From contig NZ_VFIA01000015.1 of assembly GCF_014282275.1 (NCBI RefSeq), positions 1 through 64,000 of the forward strand: a DNA stretch of 64,000 nt, given 5' to 3'. This DNA is from Spirosoma utsteinense (GTDB lineage: Bacteria > Bacteroidota > Bacteroidia > Cytophagales > Spirosomataceae). The notes beneath the pieces were generated by a model that made no database searches, was not told the DNA's origin, and saw nothing but the letters and a program-made list of their open reading frames with translations. Of this stretch, positions 7,464 to 16,747 are shown one piece after another. Made by a program: the position numbers and the translations under genes. Every line of letters begins with the position of its first letter. The stretch's first letter is position 1.

Positions 7464-8555
7464 ATGAACACGACAACAGCGCCTGCGGCTACACGGGTAA
7501 AGCCCCTCCACTGGTCTGACTTCACGGCAGAAAAACTGGTTCGGCTCGTCTGGCAGGGGCGGGCCCTGCTGCTGTACACGATCGCTTTGTTTGCGGGCGC
7601 AGGTGTTGGCATAGCGCTAGTCATTCAGCCCGAATTCAGGGCTGAGGGCCGCATCATGCCCGAACTGGCGGGTGGACAGGGCGACCTCTTCAAGCGGCTG
7701 GCGTCGGTAGCGGGATTGGGCGGTATCGACATAGACGACAACGAAGCAGCCGACGCTATCCGGCCGGATCTGTATCCCAGTGTGTTGCAAAGTACCCCGT
7801 TCATGCTGTACCTGGTCGACCAGTCAGTAACAACCGGCAAGGGCCAGCGAATGACACTGGGCCAGTTTCTGGCACCCGAACCGGACAGCGGCTGGTCATT
7901 GGCGGCCTGGTTCGGAACCGATAAAGAAAGCCGCAATGTCCAACGTAAACCGCAGGCTGGCCAGCCGTTACACCTGTCTGGCTGGCAGCAGGAACTGGTC
8001 AGGGAGATTGGCGAGCGGGTGACTGCCCGGCTCGATACCCGATCGGGCGTAATTGGTATTTCGGCTACCATGCCCGATGCTCGGGTGGCGGCTGTGGTGG
8101 CTCAGCGGGCGCTGGATTACCTTACCCGGTATGTGACTAACTACCGCACGGAAAAAGCCCGACTCGACCTGCGTTTTTATACGCAGCGGTTAACCGAAGC
8201 CCGCCGTCGGTATGAAACGGCGCAGTTTAACGTTTTCCAGTACAACGACCGCCACAAATATCAGGTAGTGCAGACGGCTACCATGGAAAAACAACGCCTG
8301 GAAGCTGAACTGACCATTGCCCAGACGGTGTATACAGAGTTGGCGAGGCAGTTTGAACAGGCTACCATCAAGGTACAGGAACGGACGCCCGTTTTCAAGG
8401 TACTGGAGCCGGTACAGATACCGCTGGAACGGGTCTCGCCCCGGCGAACGCTGCTTGTGTTCCTGTGGATGCTGGCTGGCTGCTTCGTGGGGGTCATTTA
8501 CCTGCTGGCACGCCAGATCGATGCCGTTGGCCGATTGCAGGCCATGGTGGCCTGA
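7464..8555 (+). CDS. Wzz-like chain-length determinant / polysaccharide co-polymerase
   Basis: The 363-residue protein has the co-polymerase layout: cytoplasmic N-terminus, TM1 near 34-54 (LLLYTIALFAGAGVGIALVI), a large periplasmic part with a predicted helical region near 225-290 (QRLTEARRRYETAQ), and TM2 near 334-355 after a Pro-rich VQIPLERVSPRR motif. It would control chain length and link synthesis with the OPX exporter encoded just upstream (19-nt gap). The Walker A/B tyrosine kinase domain found in BY-kinase fusions is absent, and no separate kinase gene is nearby. Confidence 0.85.
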   Translation: MNTTTAPAATRVKPLHWSDFTAEKLVRLVWQGRALLLYTIALFAGAGVGIALVIQPEFRAEGRIMPELAGGQGDLFKRLASVAGLGGIDIDDNEAADAIRPDLYPSVLQSTPFMLYLVDQSVTTGKGQRMTLGQFLAPEPDSGWSLAAWFGTDKESRNVQRKPQAGQPLHLSGWQQELVREIGERVTARLDTRSGVIGISATMPDARVAAVVAQRALDYLTRYVTNYRTEKARLDLRFYTQRLTEARRRYETAQFNVFQYNDRHKYQVVQTATMEKQRLEAELTIAQTVYTELARQFEQATIKVQERTPVFKVLEPVQIPLERVSPRRTLLVFLWMLAGCFVGVIYLLARQIDAVGRLQAMVA

Positions 8556-8644
8556 TGAGATGAGAAGTGTAGGGGAGTGGAGAATGTGGTGTCGGGTTCT
8601 GGAGCGCCAGCCCGGTCAAACCCGCCACCACGCCACTCCCCCTG

Positions 8645-8675
8645 AAACAACACCAGGAAAAAACAGGTGTTGTTT
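8645..8675 (+). terminator. Hairpin between the Wzz-like gene and the dehydrogenase
   Basis: A perfect 10-bp stem (aaacaacacc 8645-8654 with 8666-8675) closes an A-rich loop. It is followed by ATAAAAAGG and not by a U-run, so it could be a weak terminator, an attenuator or an RNA-stability element inside the locus. Confidence 0.45.
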
Positions 8676-8707
8676 ATAAAAAGGGACACCATAGAGAGAG
8701 TCATCGA

Positions 8708-10000
8708 ATGCTCAATGCACTACGCACTAAAGAAAAAGTAATTGCCGTCCTGGGGCTGGGCTATGTCGGGTTGCCACTGGCGCTCGAATTTGCCCGACAG
8801 TTTCGGGTCATTGGCTACGACATACAGGCCGACCGGGTAGCTATGATGCAGCGGGCTGAAGACCCGTCGCGTCAGATGACGCCCGACGCCTTCGCCAACG
8901 CCGACATCACGTTCACCGCCGACCCCGCCGATTTGCGGCAGGCGCATTTTTTTGTAATAGCCGTACCGACGCCCGTCGACGATTACAAAGTGCCCGATCT
9001 GAAACCCCTGCAACAGGCCTCCGAAGCAGTTGGACGGGCGCTTAAACAGGGCGATTACGTCGTTTATGAGTCGACCGTTTATCCGGGCTGTACCGAGGGG
9101 GATTGTTTGCCCCTGCTGGAACATTATGCCGGGCTAACGCTGGGTACCGATTTCAAGATCGGTTACTCGCCGGAACGCATCAACCCCGGCGACAAGGTCC
9201 GGACGCTGACAACCATCCTCAAAATTGTGTCGGGCAGCGATCCCGAAGCTGCCCGGACAATCGCCGATGTGTATGGCAGCATCATTACCGCCGGTATCTA
9301 TACGGCCCCAACCATTAAAGTGGCCGAAGCGGCCAAGGTCATTGAAAACACGCAGCGCGACCTGAATATCTCGCTCATGAACGAACTGGCCATTATGTTC
9401 GACAAGATGGGCGTCGATACGCAGGAGGTGTTGAAAGCAGCCGCGACGAAGTGGAATTTTTTGCCGTTCACTCCCGGTCTGGTCGGTGGCCATTGCATCG
9501 GGATCGACCCGTATTACCTGCTTTATAAATCACGGCAACTGGGCTACGACCCACAGGTGATCCACTCCGGTCGGCGTATCAACGACGGAATGCCCGCCTT
9601 CATCGCCACCAAACTGCTGCAAAAGCTACTGCAAACGGCCAAAAATCCGAGCCAGACGAAAGTGCTGGTCATGGGCCTGACCTTCAAAGAGAATATAGCC
9701 GATATCCGCAATTCGAAAGTGGCCGATCTGGTGCGTGAGCTGATGAACTACTCCATCAACGTACACCTGGTCGATCCGCACGCGTCGCCGAACGAGGTGG
9801 CCCAGGCATACCGGCTAACCTTGATGGATGAACCTGCCAGCGACTACGATGCTGTTATCGTGGCCGTGGGGCATGACGAATACCGGGCGCTCGACCTGCC
9901 GTATTTCAAGACGCTGATGAACGGCAGCCCGATTCTGCTGGATCTCAAAGGGCTGTATACCGTAAACGCCGAAGATGGCGTAGATTACTGGCGCCTGTGA
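8708..10000 (+). CDS. UDP-N-acetylhexosamine 6-dehydrogenase (TviB/WbpA-like)
   Basis: The enzyme oxidises C6 of a UDP-N-acetylhexosamine to the uronic acid with two NAD+. The N-terminal Rossmann motif GLGYVGLP is at 16-23, YESTVYPG at 120-127, YSPERINPGD at 153-162 and the catalytic cysteine motif GGHCIGIDPYYL at 260-271 (Cys263). The C-terminal UDP-binding domain carries GLTFKENIADIRNSK. The 430-aa length fits TviB/WbpA/WecC. The N-terminus looks closer to TviB/WbpA (UDP-GlcNAc dehydrogenase) than to WecC, but substrate choice cannot be settled by eye. It supplies an acidic sugar to the polymer together with the 2-epimerase at 15550. Confidence 0.92.
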   Translation: MLNALRTKEKVIAVLGLGYVGLPLALEFARQFRVIGYDIQADRVAMMQRAEDPSRQMTPDAFANADITFTADPADLRQAHFFVIAVPTPVDDYKVPDLKPLQQASEAVGRALKQGDYVVYESTVYPGCTEGDCLPLLEHYAGLTLGTDFKIGYSPERINPGDKVRTLTTILKIVSGSDPEAARTIADVYGSIITAGIYTAPTIKVAEAAKVIENTQRDLNISLMNELAIMFDKMGVDTQEVLKAAATKWNFLPFTPGLVGGHCIGIDPYYLLYKSRQLGYDPQVIHSGRRINDGMPAFIATKLLQKLLQTAKNPSQTKVLVMGLTFKENIADIRNSKVADLVRELMNYSINVHLVDPHASPNEVAQAYRLTLMDEPASDYDAVIVAVGHDEYRALDLPYFKTLMNGSPILLDLKGLYTVNAEDGVDYWRL

Positions 10001-10053
10001 CCCGTTACCCGCCTGCCGCTTACCGTCTATAGAGCATTCCACCGCCGAATGCT

Positions 10054-11271
10054 ATGACCGTCGCTGTTGCTCAGCTGGGTGCCCGAATGAATTACGCCGT
10101 ACCCCGCATTGCTGCGCAGTACGATCTCCTGCACACCTGCTACACTGATTTTTATAGCGGTAACGTGCCGTTCAACTGGCTTGGGTATGTGCCGGGGCTG
10201 GATCGGTTACCCCTGCATAGACTCACAACGCGCCATCATCCGTTACTGCCCTCCCGGAAGGTAGTCCACTTTCCTTCTTTTGGACTGACGTATCCCTACC
10301 GCCAACATCGCAGCCGGACGCAGGAAGAACGGTTGATGCATTTCATTGATGGCGGTCGCTATTTCAATCACCAGATCATACGCCATTTGCAGAAACGGCC
10401 CTTACCCGATACCCTGTATACGTTTAACTCTGCGGGGCTGGAACTGATCCGTTTTGCGAAAGAAAACGGTATGCGAACCATTCATGAGCAGACCATCGTC
10501 AATCATCGTGTCGAGCGCGAACTGATCCGTCAGGAGCAGAAGCGGTTTCCTGTCTGGCAGGAGGGTGGTCTGTTCGGGCCGTATTCCGACGCCTATGCCG
10601 AGCGCGAAGAAGCTGAGCAGCAACTGGCCGATGAACTGATCTGTGGCTCCACGTTTGTCCAGCAGCATACCCTGCGTCCCAACCAGACGCACCTTGTTCC
10701 CTACGGTGTCGAAGGTGGACCCGTACTGGATAGGCCACGCCCCCGCCGAAGTCCACACGGTTCGTTGCGGGTGCTGGTCGTGGGAAGTGTAGACCTTCGC
10801 AAAGGGTGTATGTACACGCTGGAAGCCGCCCGTCAGCTGCGGGGACGGGCCAAATTCTGCCTCGTTGGCGATTATAGCAGGGCTCCCCAACTGGTCGTGG
10901 ACCAGCTGCGCCAGCATGTCGAACTGGTTGGTGTCGTACCCCGCTATCAGGTCGCCGACTACTATTGCCGGGCCGATGTCTGCCTGCTGCCCTCCGTTTG
11001 TGAAGGGTCGGCAACGGTAACCTATGAAGCGCTGCAACAGGGCTTGCCGCAGATTGTCACGGCCAGTACGGGTTCGCTGATCGAGCACGGGCGCGAAGGA
11101 TTCATCGTGCCGGCGGGCAAGGTGTCGGCTATCGTATCGGCCATCGACCAGCTGGCCAGCGACGAGCCGGTGCGGCTGGCTATGGCGGGACAGGCGCTGA
11201 AAACAGCCCGCGAAGCTCGTATAGAAGCTTATGCGGCCCGGCTTATCCATTATCTACGGGCCGGGCAATGA
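10054..11271 (+). CDS. Glycosyltransferase family 4
   Basis: A cytoplasmic GT-B fold glycosyltransferase of 405 aa. The C-terminal nucleotide-sugar domain is clear: VLVVGSVDLRKG near 246-257, then LLPSVCEGSATVTYEALQQG near 316-335 with the E-x7-E retaining motif, followed by GLPQIVTASTG. The N-terminal acceptor domain is divergent and has many Tyr/Arg/His residues. Donor and acceptor are unknown. It overlaps the next gene by 4 nt (ATGA), implying translational coupling. Confidence 0.88.
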   Translation: MTVAVAQLGARMNYAVPRIAAQYDLLHTCYTDFYSGNVPFNWLGYVPGLDRLPLHRLTTRHHPLLPSRKVVHFPSFGLTYPYRQHRSRTQEERLMHFIDGGRYFNHQIIRHLQKRPLPDTLYTFNSAGLELIRFAKENGMRTIHEQTIVNHRVERELIRQEQKRFPVWQEGGLFGPYSDAYAEREEAEQQLADELICGSTFVQQHTLRPNQTHLVPYGVEGGPVLDRPRPRRSPHGSLRVLVVGSVDLRKGCMYTLEAARQLRGRAKFCLVGDYSRAPQLVVDQLRQHVELVGVVPRYQVADYYCRADVCLLPSVCEGSATVTYEALQQGLPQIVTASTGSLIEHGREGFIVPAGKVSAIVSAIDQLASDEPVRLAMAGQALKTAREARIEAYAARLIHYLRAGQ

Positions 11272-12389
11272 AACAGAAACTTACATTTTACACGAATATA
11301 CCCACGCCCTATCAGACCGATTTTTTCGAGGCTCTGGCCGCTCATGTCGACCTGACCGTTGTTTATTATGCCCCTACTGAACGGGGGCGGCAGTGGGTCG
11401 CTGAGGGTCGGCCGGCCGGTTATCAGGCCGTTTACCTGCGGGATAGCCGGATGGCCCGCTTCGTCCAGCGGTGGCTGGTCGACTGGCATTTTAGCTGGTC
11501 GATATTTGGTACTCTCCGGCGCGATCAGGCCTGTTATGTCATTGTCAGTGGCGGATACTGGGTGCCCAATACCCTGGCTGTTCTGCTCATGACCCGATGG
11601 CGGGGCGCTAAACAAGCCTTTTTCGGTGAACGGCTCAGGCCCTCATCGGGTATGAAAACAACCGTTAAACGACTGCTGCTCCAACTGGTTGACTATACCT
11701 GTGTTCGGGTGTTTGCGGTCGGGCAGGAAGCCGCCGATACCTATGCCGCCTTTGGCGTAAGCCTTCCCAGGACGGTAGTTGCCTACGCCCTGCAACCCGA
11801 TACGTTTCGGGAACGGCCTGCTTCCGTTGAGCGCAGCGGTCCAGATCGCCCGCTGGTGTTGTTTTCGGCGGGTGCCCTGATTCCCCGGAAAGGCATGGAT
11901 ACGCTGATTCGGGCGTTCCGGCAACTGGATCGCAGCTATTATGCGCACCTGCGACTCCGGATCGCGGGCGAAGGACCGGAAGGGCCGACGTTGCATCGGC
12001 TGGCGGCCGGCGATCCGCGGATCGAATTTCTCGGTTTCTGTACCGCCGATACCTTACCCCGGCACTTCGCCTGTGCCGATATCTTTGTATTGGCCTCTCG
12101 CTACGATGGCTGGGGCGTGGTTATCAACGAAGCCATTGCCGCCGGGTTGCCCATCATCAGCAGCAACACGGTAGGCGCAGCCCGCTCCTGGATACAGGAA
12201 AGCGTCAACGGCCTTCTGTGTTCGCCCGACGATACTGACGCGTTTGCCAGCTCCATGCGCCGTCTGGTCGACGATGCAGACCTGCGTCGGCGGCAGGCCT
12301 GTTACAACCGCTCGTTTCGGTCGTTGACCAGTGCCAGCTACTACGCTGCCCGGGTTTACCAAACCATCTTAAACGATCTGGCGGCATGA
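11268..12389 (+). CDS. Glycosyltransferase family 4
   Basis: A 373-aa GT4 enzyme. The N-terminus (KLTFYTNIPTPYQTDFFEAL) is the typical acceptor-domain start. The donor domain has LFSAGALIPRKGMDTLIRAF, RIAGEGPEG and ASRYDGWGVVINEAIAAG with the E-x7-E pattern. It would add one sugar to the lipid-linked repeat on the cytoplasmic face. ATGA overlaps join it to both neighbours. Confidence 0.9.
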   Translation: MKQKLTFYTNIPTPYQTDFFEALAAHVDLTVVYYAPTERGRQWVAEGRPAGYQAVYLRDSRMARFVQRWLVDWHFSWSIFGTLRRDQACYVIVSGGYWVPNTLAVLLMTRWRGAKQAFFGERLRPSSGMKTTVKRLLLQLVDYTCVRVFAVGQEAADTYAAFGVSLPRTVVAYALQPDTFRERPASVERSGPDRPLVLFSAGALIPRKGMDTLIRAFRQLDRSYYAHLRLRIAGEGPEGPTLHRLAAGDPRIEFLGFCTADTLPRHFACADIFVLASRYDGWGVVINEAIAAGLPIISSNTVGAARSWIQESVNGLLCSPDDTDAFASSMRRLVDDADLRRRQACYNRSFRSLTSASYYAARVYQTILNDLAA

Positions 12390-13738
12390 TCTGGCTCTAC
12401 GCTCTTGTCAATGGTCTGGCCCTGCTGTGGGGGGCGCGTTATGCCTGGCGGGTGGGTCTCCGGACGGTCATTCCCTTTGCTATGTGCCTGGCACTGCTGT
12501 CGGTTTATTGCCTGCTCACACCCGTTTGCTTTTACCTGATGGGTCGGGAAACGGTTACCGGCGACGCTGGCTACTTTCGGTATGTGGGCAAAAATATAGC
12601 CGCTTATTACGAAACCGGCCTGTTTGCCTACATGGTCGCCAACCTGTGTTTTGTGGGTGGGTTTGTGGCCCATCACAAACCGGAGGAGACCGTTTCGCAG
12701 GTTTTGCCGGCCTCCTGTCTGCCTGCGTTGCGTCGGTTCGTCGTGCTCCTGTACGGGTTGTTCATGGCGATTGTGCTCGTCGACATACGCCTGAGTGGGG
12801 TTAGCCTGGTCGATGTGTTCCTGGGAACGTCGGAGCAGGCCCTGTTTTCGGCTCCGTCGGTCTCGAACACCTACTATTTCAGGGCGTTCGCGGACTCGAT
12901 CATCACGACCCTTGTTTTATACGCCTATCTCGGCGGCAGGCGAAGCCGTCTGATCGCCCTGGTGGTGCCTGCTTTTGTCCTGTTCGCACTGCTTGGCTTT
13001 CGGTACCGGTTAATCCTGACGGTATTGGGGCTGCTGCTGGTCTACCTCTTTCGGCCGGGCAGGCGCATCAACGGCTGGCGATGGGCCTGGGTCAGTGTAA
13101 CGCTGATTTATTTTCTGCTGATGATCACCTATAACCGCTGGTTCGTGATCACGGGGCTTTACGACCGAATTCGACTCAATCCTGTGGCGTATGACTACGC
13201 TGTATTGCTGGAACAGACGCGGGGTTCTCTGGCCGACTTCAACCTGCTGCGCTATTATGCCGAAAATCCTGAAACGGCTCATGATTACGGACTGTCCATG
13301 TTTGGCTATGTGGTCGTTCAGATCGTACCTCGCCACCTGTTTCCGGGCGGTGAGAAACCTTATCCATCGCCGTTTATCGATGTGCTCGATAAATCGCTGG
13401 AGCTGCCCGTTACGTGGGCACGTATTGGCGAGGCCAGCCTGCATTACGGCGCATTTTACGCGGGCTTCGGCTGGATGGGTTTTGTGGTACTTCCCGGCCT
13501 GATGGGCTGGTGGATCAGTACGGCTATTCGCCGAAATCCCGGCAGGGTACCCCTTGGGTTTTTGGGGCAGGTTGGGTTCTCACTGGCCCTGTTCCAGTTC
13601 ATCACGCGCGGCTACTTCCCCCAGTTTGTCGACCACTTTGTGTATCTGTTCATTCCACTCTGGCTAATCGGCAGCCGTATCCGGAAGGCCGCTGAACCTC
13701 AATCAACGATTCACCCTTTGCATGAAGCTGTTCATTAA
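12386..13738 (+). CDS. O-antigen/EPS polymerase-like integral membrane protein (Wzy-like)
   Basis: A 450-aa protein with about ten to twelve hydrophobic segments and a long hydrophilic loop around residues 245-370 (containing YNRWFVITGLYDRIRLNP and QIVPRHLFPGG). That layout, together with its place among glycosyltransferases, is typical of Wzy-type oligosaccharide repeat polymerases, which are very divergent in sequence. There is no clear Wzx flippase pattern (no 12-14 evenly spaced helices of the MATE fold), but by eye this cannot be fully excluded. Overlaps its neighbours by 4 nt and 17 nt. Confidence 0.75.
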   Translation: MIWLYALVNGLALLWGARYAWRVGLRTVIPFAMCLALLSVYCLLTPVCFYLMGRETVTGDAGYFRYVGKNIAAYYETGLFAYMVANLCFVGGFVAHHKPEETVSQVLPASCLPALRRFVVLLYGLFMAIVLVDIRLSGVSLVDVFLGTSEQALFSAPSVSNTYYFRAFADSIITTLVLYAYLGGRRSRLIALVVPAFVLFALLGFRYRLILTVLGLLLVYLFRPGRRINGWRWAWVSVTLIYFLLMITYNRWFVITGLYDRIRLNPVAYDYAVLLEQTRGSLADFNLLRYYAENPETAHDYGLSMFGYVVVQIVPRHLFPGGEKPYPSPFIDVLDKSLELPVTWARIGEASLHYGAFYAGFGWMGFVVLPGLMGWWISTAIRRNPGRVPLGFLGQVGFSLALFQFITRGYFPQFVDHFVYLFIPLWLIGSRIRKAAEPQSTIHPLHEAVH

Positions 13739-14879
13739 TGCCATCAACCTGTCGTCGGCGGGCGGGCTCAGCGTGGCGCTCAATTTTCTGAAGGGGCTGA
13801 ACGAGTGCCAGCCCGCCGACCTGACAATCTACGTAGCGGCTCCACGCCATTGTGGGTACGAAGAGCTGGCAACACCGGCCATGCACCTGATCTGGTTGCC
13901 GGACGGGGCCACCTCCTGGCTGGCCCGGCTTTTCACCGATTATGTCTGGCTGCCGTCCCTCCTTAGAAGGCTCAGCCCGCATGTCGTCTTCACCATGGGC
14001 AACCTGGCTACGCCCACCTCCCTGCCGCAGCTTGTATTACTCCACTACCCGCACCCGGCCTACCCCAACGATCGGGAGATCTGGAGCCGTCTCGACTGGC
14101 TCGACGTGATCACGGTACGGCTTCGTAATTACGCTTTTGATCGGCGACTACGCTACGCATCCGTATTGCTCGTACAAACCGAAGCCATGCGTGAACGTGT
14201 CCGGGCCCTGTATTCAACCGGGCCACAAGTTCAGCTACTACCCAATGCGTATACAAAGCTGGCGGGTCAGCTTCCCTACGATCTGCCGGTCGGGAAGCAG
14301 GCCGGTTTGCGGTATCTGGTATGCCTTTCGCGCTATTATGCGCACAAAAACATGGAAATACTGGTAGCGGTAGCCCAGCTGATCCGGGATCGTACTCTTC
14401 CGTATCGCATCCTGCTCACCATCGACCCCTCGCATCATCGGAAGGCCCGGCGGCTACTCGATCGTATCCGGCAGGAGAAGCTGACCGATCTGCTCATCAA
14501 TATTGGTACCGTACCGGCAACGGGTCTCCTGTCGCTGCATCAGCAGATCGATGGGCTGGTACTGCCCACGCTGCTGGAGTCGTTCTCGGCCACCTATGCC
14601 GATGCGATGCACCTGGGCGTTCCCATCTTCACCTCGCGCCGGGATTTTGCCGAAACGGTTTGCGGCCCCTGTGCGTACTATTTCGACCCACTCTCGGCTA
14701 CGTCCATTGTCGATGCGATCTGTCTTGGTTTTGATCAGCCGGAGCGTCTGCAACAAACGATAGCGCAGGCGCAGCTACGGTCGGCGACCTTACCCGACTG
14801 GACGGCCATTGCCCATATGGGGCTTGCCAGCATCCGGGCGCTGGCCCACGCGTCCGTGAGTAGACCTAGCCCGCAATGA
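13722..14879 (+). CDS. Glycosyltransferase family 4
   Basis: A 385-aa GT4 enzyme. It starts MKLFINAINLSSAGGLSVAL, an acceptor-domain start seen in polysaccharide GTs. The donor domain has YLVCLSRYYAHKNMEIL near 198-214 and LPTLLESFSATYADAMHLG near 280-298, carrying the E-x7-E-type motif in variant form (E..SATYADA). It ends with a 4-nt overlap into the methyltransferase. Acceptor specificity unknown. Confidence 0.88.
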   Translation: MKLFINAINLSSAGGLSVALNFLKGLNECQPADLTIYVAAPRHCGYEELATPAMHLIWLPDGATSWLARLFTDYVWLPSLLRRLSPHVVFTMGNLATPTSLPQLVLLHYPHPAYPNDREIWSRLDWLDVITVRLRNYAFDRRLRYASVLLVQTEAMRERVRALYSTGPQVQLLPNAYTKLAGQLPYDLPVGKQAGLRYLVCLSRYYAHKNMEILVAVAQLIRDRTLPYRILLTIDPSHHRKARRLLDRIRQEKLTDLLINIGTVPATGLLSLHQQIDGLVLPTLLESFSATYADAMHLGVPIFTSRRDFAETVCGPCAYYFDPLSATSIVDAICLGFDQPERLQQTIAQAQLRSATLPDWTAIAHMGLASIRALAHASVSRPSPQ

Positions 14880-15553
14880 ACGCCATAGAGTTCCATGACG
14901 CGATGGCCATTCAGTTCGACCGCCGGTATGAATCGTCGGTGGCATTTGGCGAGCGGGTTCGCGTCTGGACGACGTTGTTCGATCGGTATATCCGGCCGGC
15001 CGATCGGGTTATGGACCTTGGCTGCGGATCGGGCGTATTCTGCCGGTATCTGGCCGCTAAAGGCTGTCGGGTGACGGGCATCGACGGGTCGGTGGCGATG
15101 ATCAGGCTGTGTGACCAGAAAAAAACAGCCGATGAGGTTTGCTTTGTGGTACAATCCTTGCCCCTTCCGGATTCAGTTGCTTACGCCGGGCAGGATGTGA
15201 TCATTGCGTCGAGTCTGCTCGAATATGTAGACGATCTGGCGCTGGTTTTGCAGCAAACACAAGCTATGCTGAATACCAATGGATTGCTGATTGTATCCAT
15301 GCCCAACCGGATCAGTTTGTACCGACGGGTTGAGCGGATGTTCTTCGCCATTACGGGCTATCCTCGATACTTCGCCCATCTGCGTCACGTCTCAACGGAA
15401 GCCGATTTTAATCGGCAACTGGCTACCCTTGGGTTTGAGGTTATCGAAACCGTTTTCTTTTCGAGTTACGATCCGTTGTCGCGTTGGCTGAAGTGGATCC
15501 TTCCTCCGCCGTATGTCAATAATTTATTTGTTAGTGTCTATCGGAAACGATGA
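14876..15553 (+). CDS. Class I SAM-dependent methyltransferase
   Basis: A 225-aa enzyme with the Methyltransf_11-type fold: motif I VMDLGCGSGVFCRYL near 43-57, motif II VTGIDGS near 67-73, then VIIASSLLEYVDD near 107-119. No membrane segment is evident apart from a hydrophobic C-terminal stretch (WLKWILPPPYVNNLF). In this setting it probably O-methylates a sugar of the repeat unit or caps the chain; it could also act on a nucleotide sugar. ATGA overlaps on both sides tie it to the locus. Confidence 0.85.
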   Translation: MNAIEFHDAMAIQFDRRYESSVAFGERVRVWTTLFDRYIRPADRVMDLGCGSGVFCRYLAAKGCRVTGIDGSVAMIRLCDQKKTADEVCFVVQSLPLPDSVAYAGQDVIIASSLLEYVDDLALVLQQTQAMLNTNGLLIVSMPNRISLYRRVERMFFAITGYPRYFAHLRHVSTEADFNRQLATLGFEVIETVFFSSYDPLSRWLKWILPPPYVNNLFVSVYRKR

Positions 15554-16731
15554 CACATTCTTTCGTTCACCTGAGTTCGTTTGTACCCGTCGTGAAAATC
15601 CTGAACATCGTTGGAGCCCGGCCCAACTTCATAAAAGTAGCCCCCCTGCACCGCGCCTTTCTGACGTATCCCGCGATACAGTCGAAAATTGTGCATACGG
15701 GTCAGCATGCCGATTCCCGCATGAGTGATGTGTTTTTCAAACAGCTGGCGTTGCCTCAGCCTGATTATAGCCTTGGCCCTGGACCGGCCAGCCCGTGTAC
15801 GCAAACCCAGCAAACGGCGCGCATCCTGGTTGAATTCGAAGCGGTGCTGATGGCCGAACAGCCCGACTGGGTAGTGGTGGTGGGCGATGTGACGAGTACC
15901 CTGGCCTGTGGACTGGCAGCCGCCCAGGGGGGTATTCGGGTGGCACACGTGGAAGCAGGCCTTCGGTCGGGCGACCGCCGGATGCCCGAAGAGATGAACC
16001 GGATCCTGACCGACACGTTGTCGGACCTCTTATTCGTGACCGAATCGGCGGGGCTGGATAATCTCCGGCGGGAGGGTATCCCCGATGAGAAGGTCTGGTT
16101 CGTCGGCAACGTCATGATTGACTCCCTGGTACGGTACCGCCCTCAGGCAAACGAACTCGACACCGTCGGGCGGTTGAGTCTGATACCGGGGGAGTACATA
16201 CTGGTAACGACCCATCGCCCTGCCAACGTGGATCATGAAGCAGGGTTGGTCAATATGGTACAGATTGTTGAAGCCGCATCTGCCCACAAGATGGTGGTGT
16301 TTCCGGTGCATCCACGCACTCAGGCTAATCTGGTCCGGTTTGGGCTAATGAGTCGGCTGATGGCCATACCGACAGTCCGGGTGCTGGAGCCGCAGGGCTA
16401 TCTGGAATTTCTGAACCTGATGGAACATGCGGCCGTGGTCATCACCGATTCGGGCGGTGTTCAGGAGGAAACTACCTTTCTGCAAGTTCCCTGTCTTACC
16501 GTGCGGGCCAGCACGGAGCGACCCGTAACGGTCGACCTGGGTACCAACCAATTACTGGCTGACCTCAACCCGGCAACCGTTCGGTACCACATCGGGGAGA
16601 TCCTGGCCGGGCGCATCAAAGCAGCCGCCATACCACCGCTCTGGGATGGCAGGGCTGCCGGGCGCATTGCTGATATCCTCCTGAATGAACGGACGCCCGT
16701 CTGTTCCCGGCAGGGTTTCCGGCCAGCTTAA
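15550..16731 (+). CDS. wecB: UDP-N-acetylglucosamine 2-epimerase (non-hydrolysing)
   Basis: The enzyme inverts C2 of UDP-GlcNAc (or of a UDP-GlcNAcA derivative, as WbpI does) to the manno form. Visible motifs are ILNIVGARPNFIKVAPL, GDVTSTLACGLAAA, HVEAGLRSGDRRMPEEMNR and TDSGGVQEETTFLQVPC, then STERPVT. The family start (KILN...) corresponds to GTG at 15592; ATG 15550 would add 14 residues but makes the ATGA overlap seen through the locus, so I kept it. With the dehydrogenase at 8708 it could yield UDP-ManNAcA or a related uronate. Confidence 0.93.
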   Translation: MTHSFVHLSSFVPVVKILNIVGARPNFIKVAPLHRAFLTYPAIQSKIVHTGQHADSRMSDVFFKQLALPQPDYSLGPGPASPCTQTQQTARILVEFEAVLMAEQPDWVVVVGDVTSTLACGLAAAQGGIRVAHVEAGLRSGDRRMPEEMNRILTDTLSDLLFVTESAGLDNLRREGIPDEKVWFVGNVMIDSLVRYRPQANELDTVGRLSLIPGEYILVTTHRPANVDHEAGLVNMVQIVEAASAHKMVVFPVHPRTQANLVRFGLMSRLMAIPTVRVLEPQGYLEFLNLMEHAAVVITDSGGVQEETTFLQVPCLTVRASTERPVTVDLGTNQLLADLNPATVRYHIGEILAGRIKAAAIPPLWDGRAAGRIADILLNERTPVCSRQGFRPA

Positions 16732-16747
16732 ACTCCTCGTTTAAATT

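Noticed and set aside
10402-11250. 282-codon minus-strand frame opposite a GT4 gene
   Set aside because: The plus strand has the GT4 donor-domain motifs and ATGA coupling; the minus frame shows none.
15291-15491. Extra plus-strand frames inside the methyltransferase gene
   Set aside because: Out-of-frame shadows of a gene with clear motif I and overlap with both neighbours.
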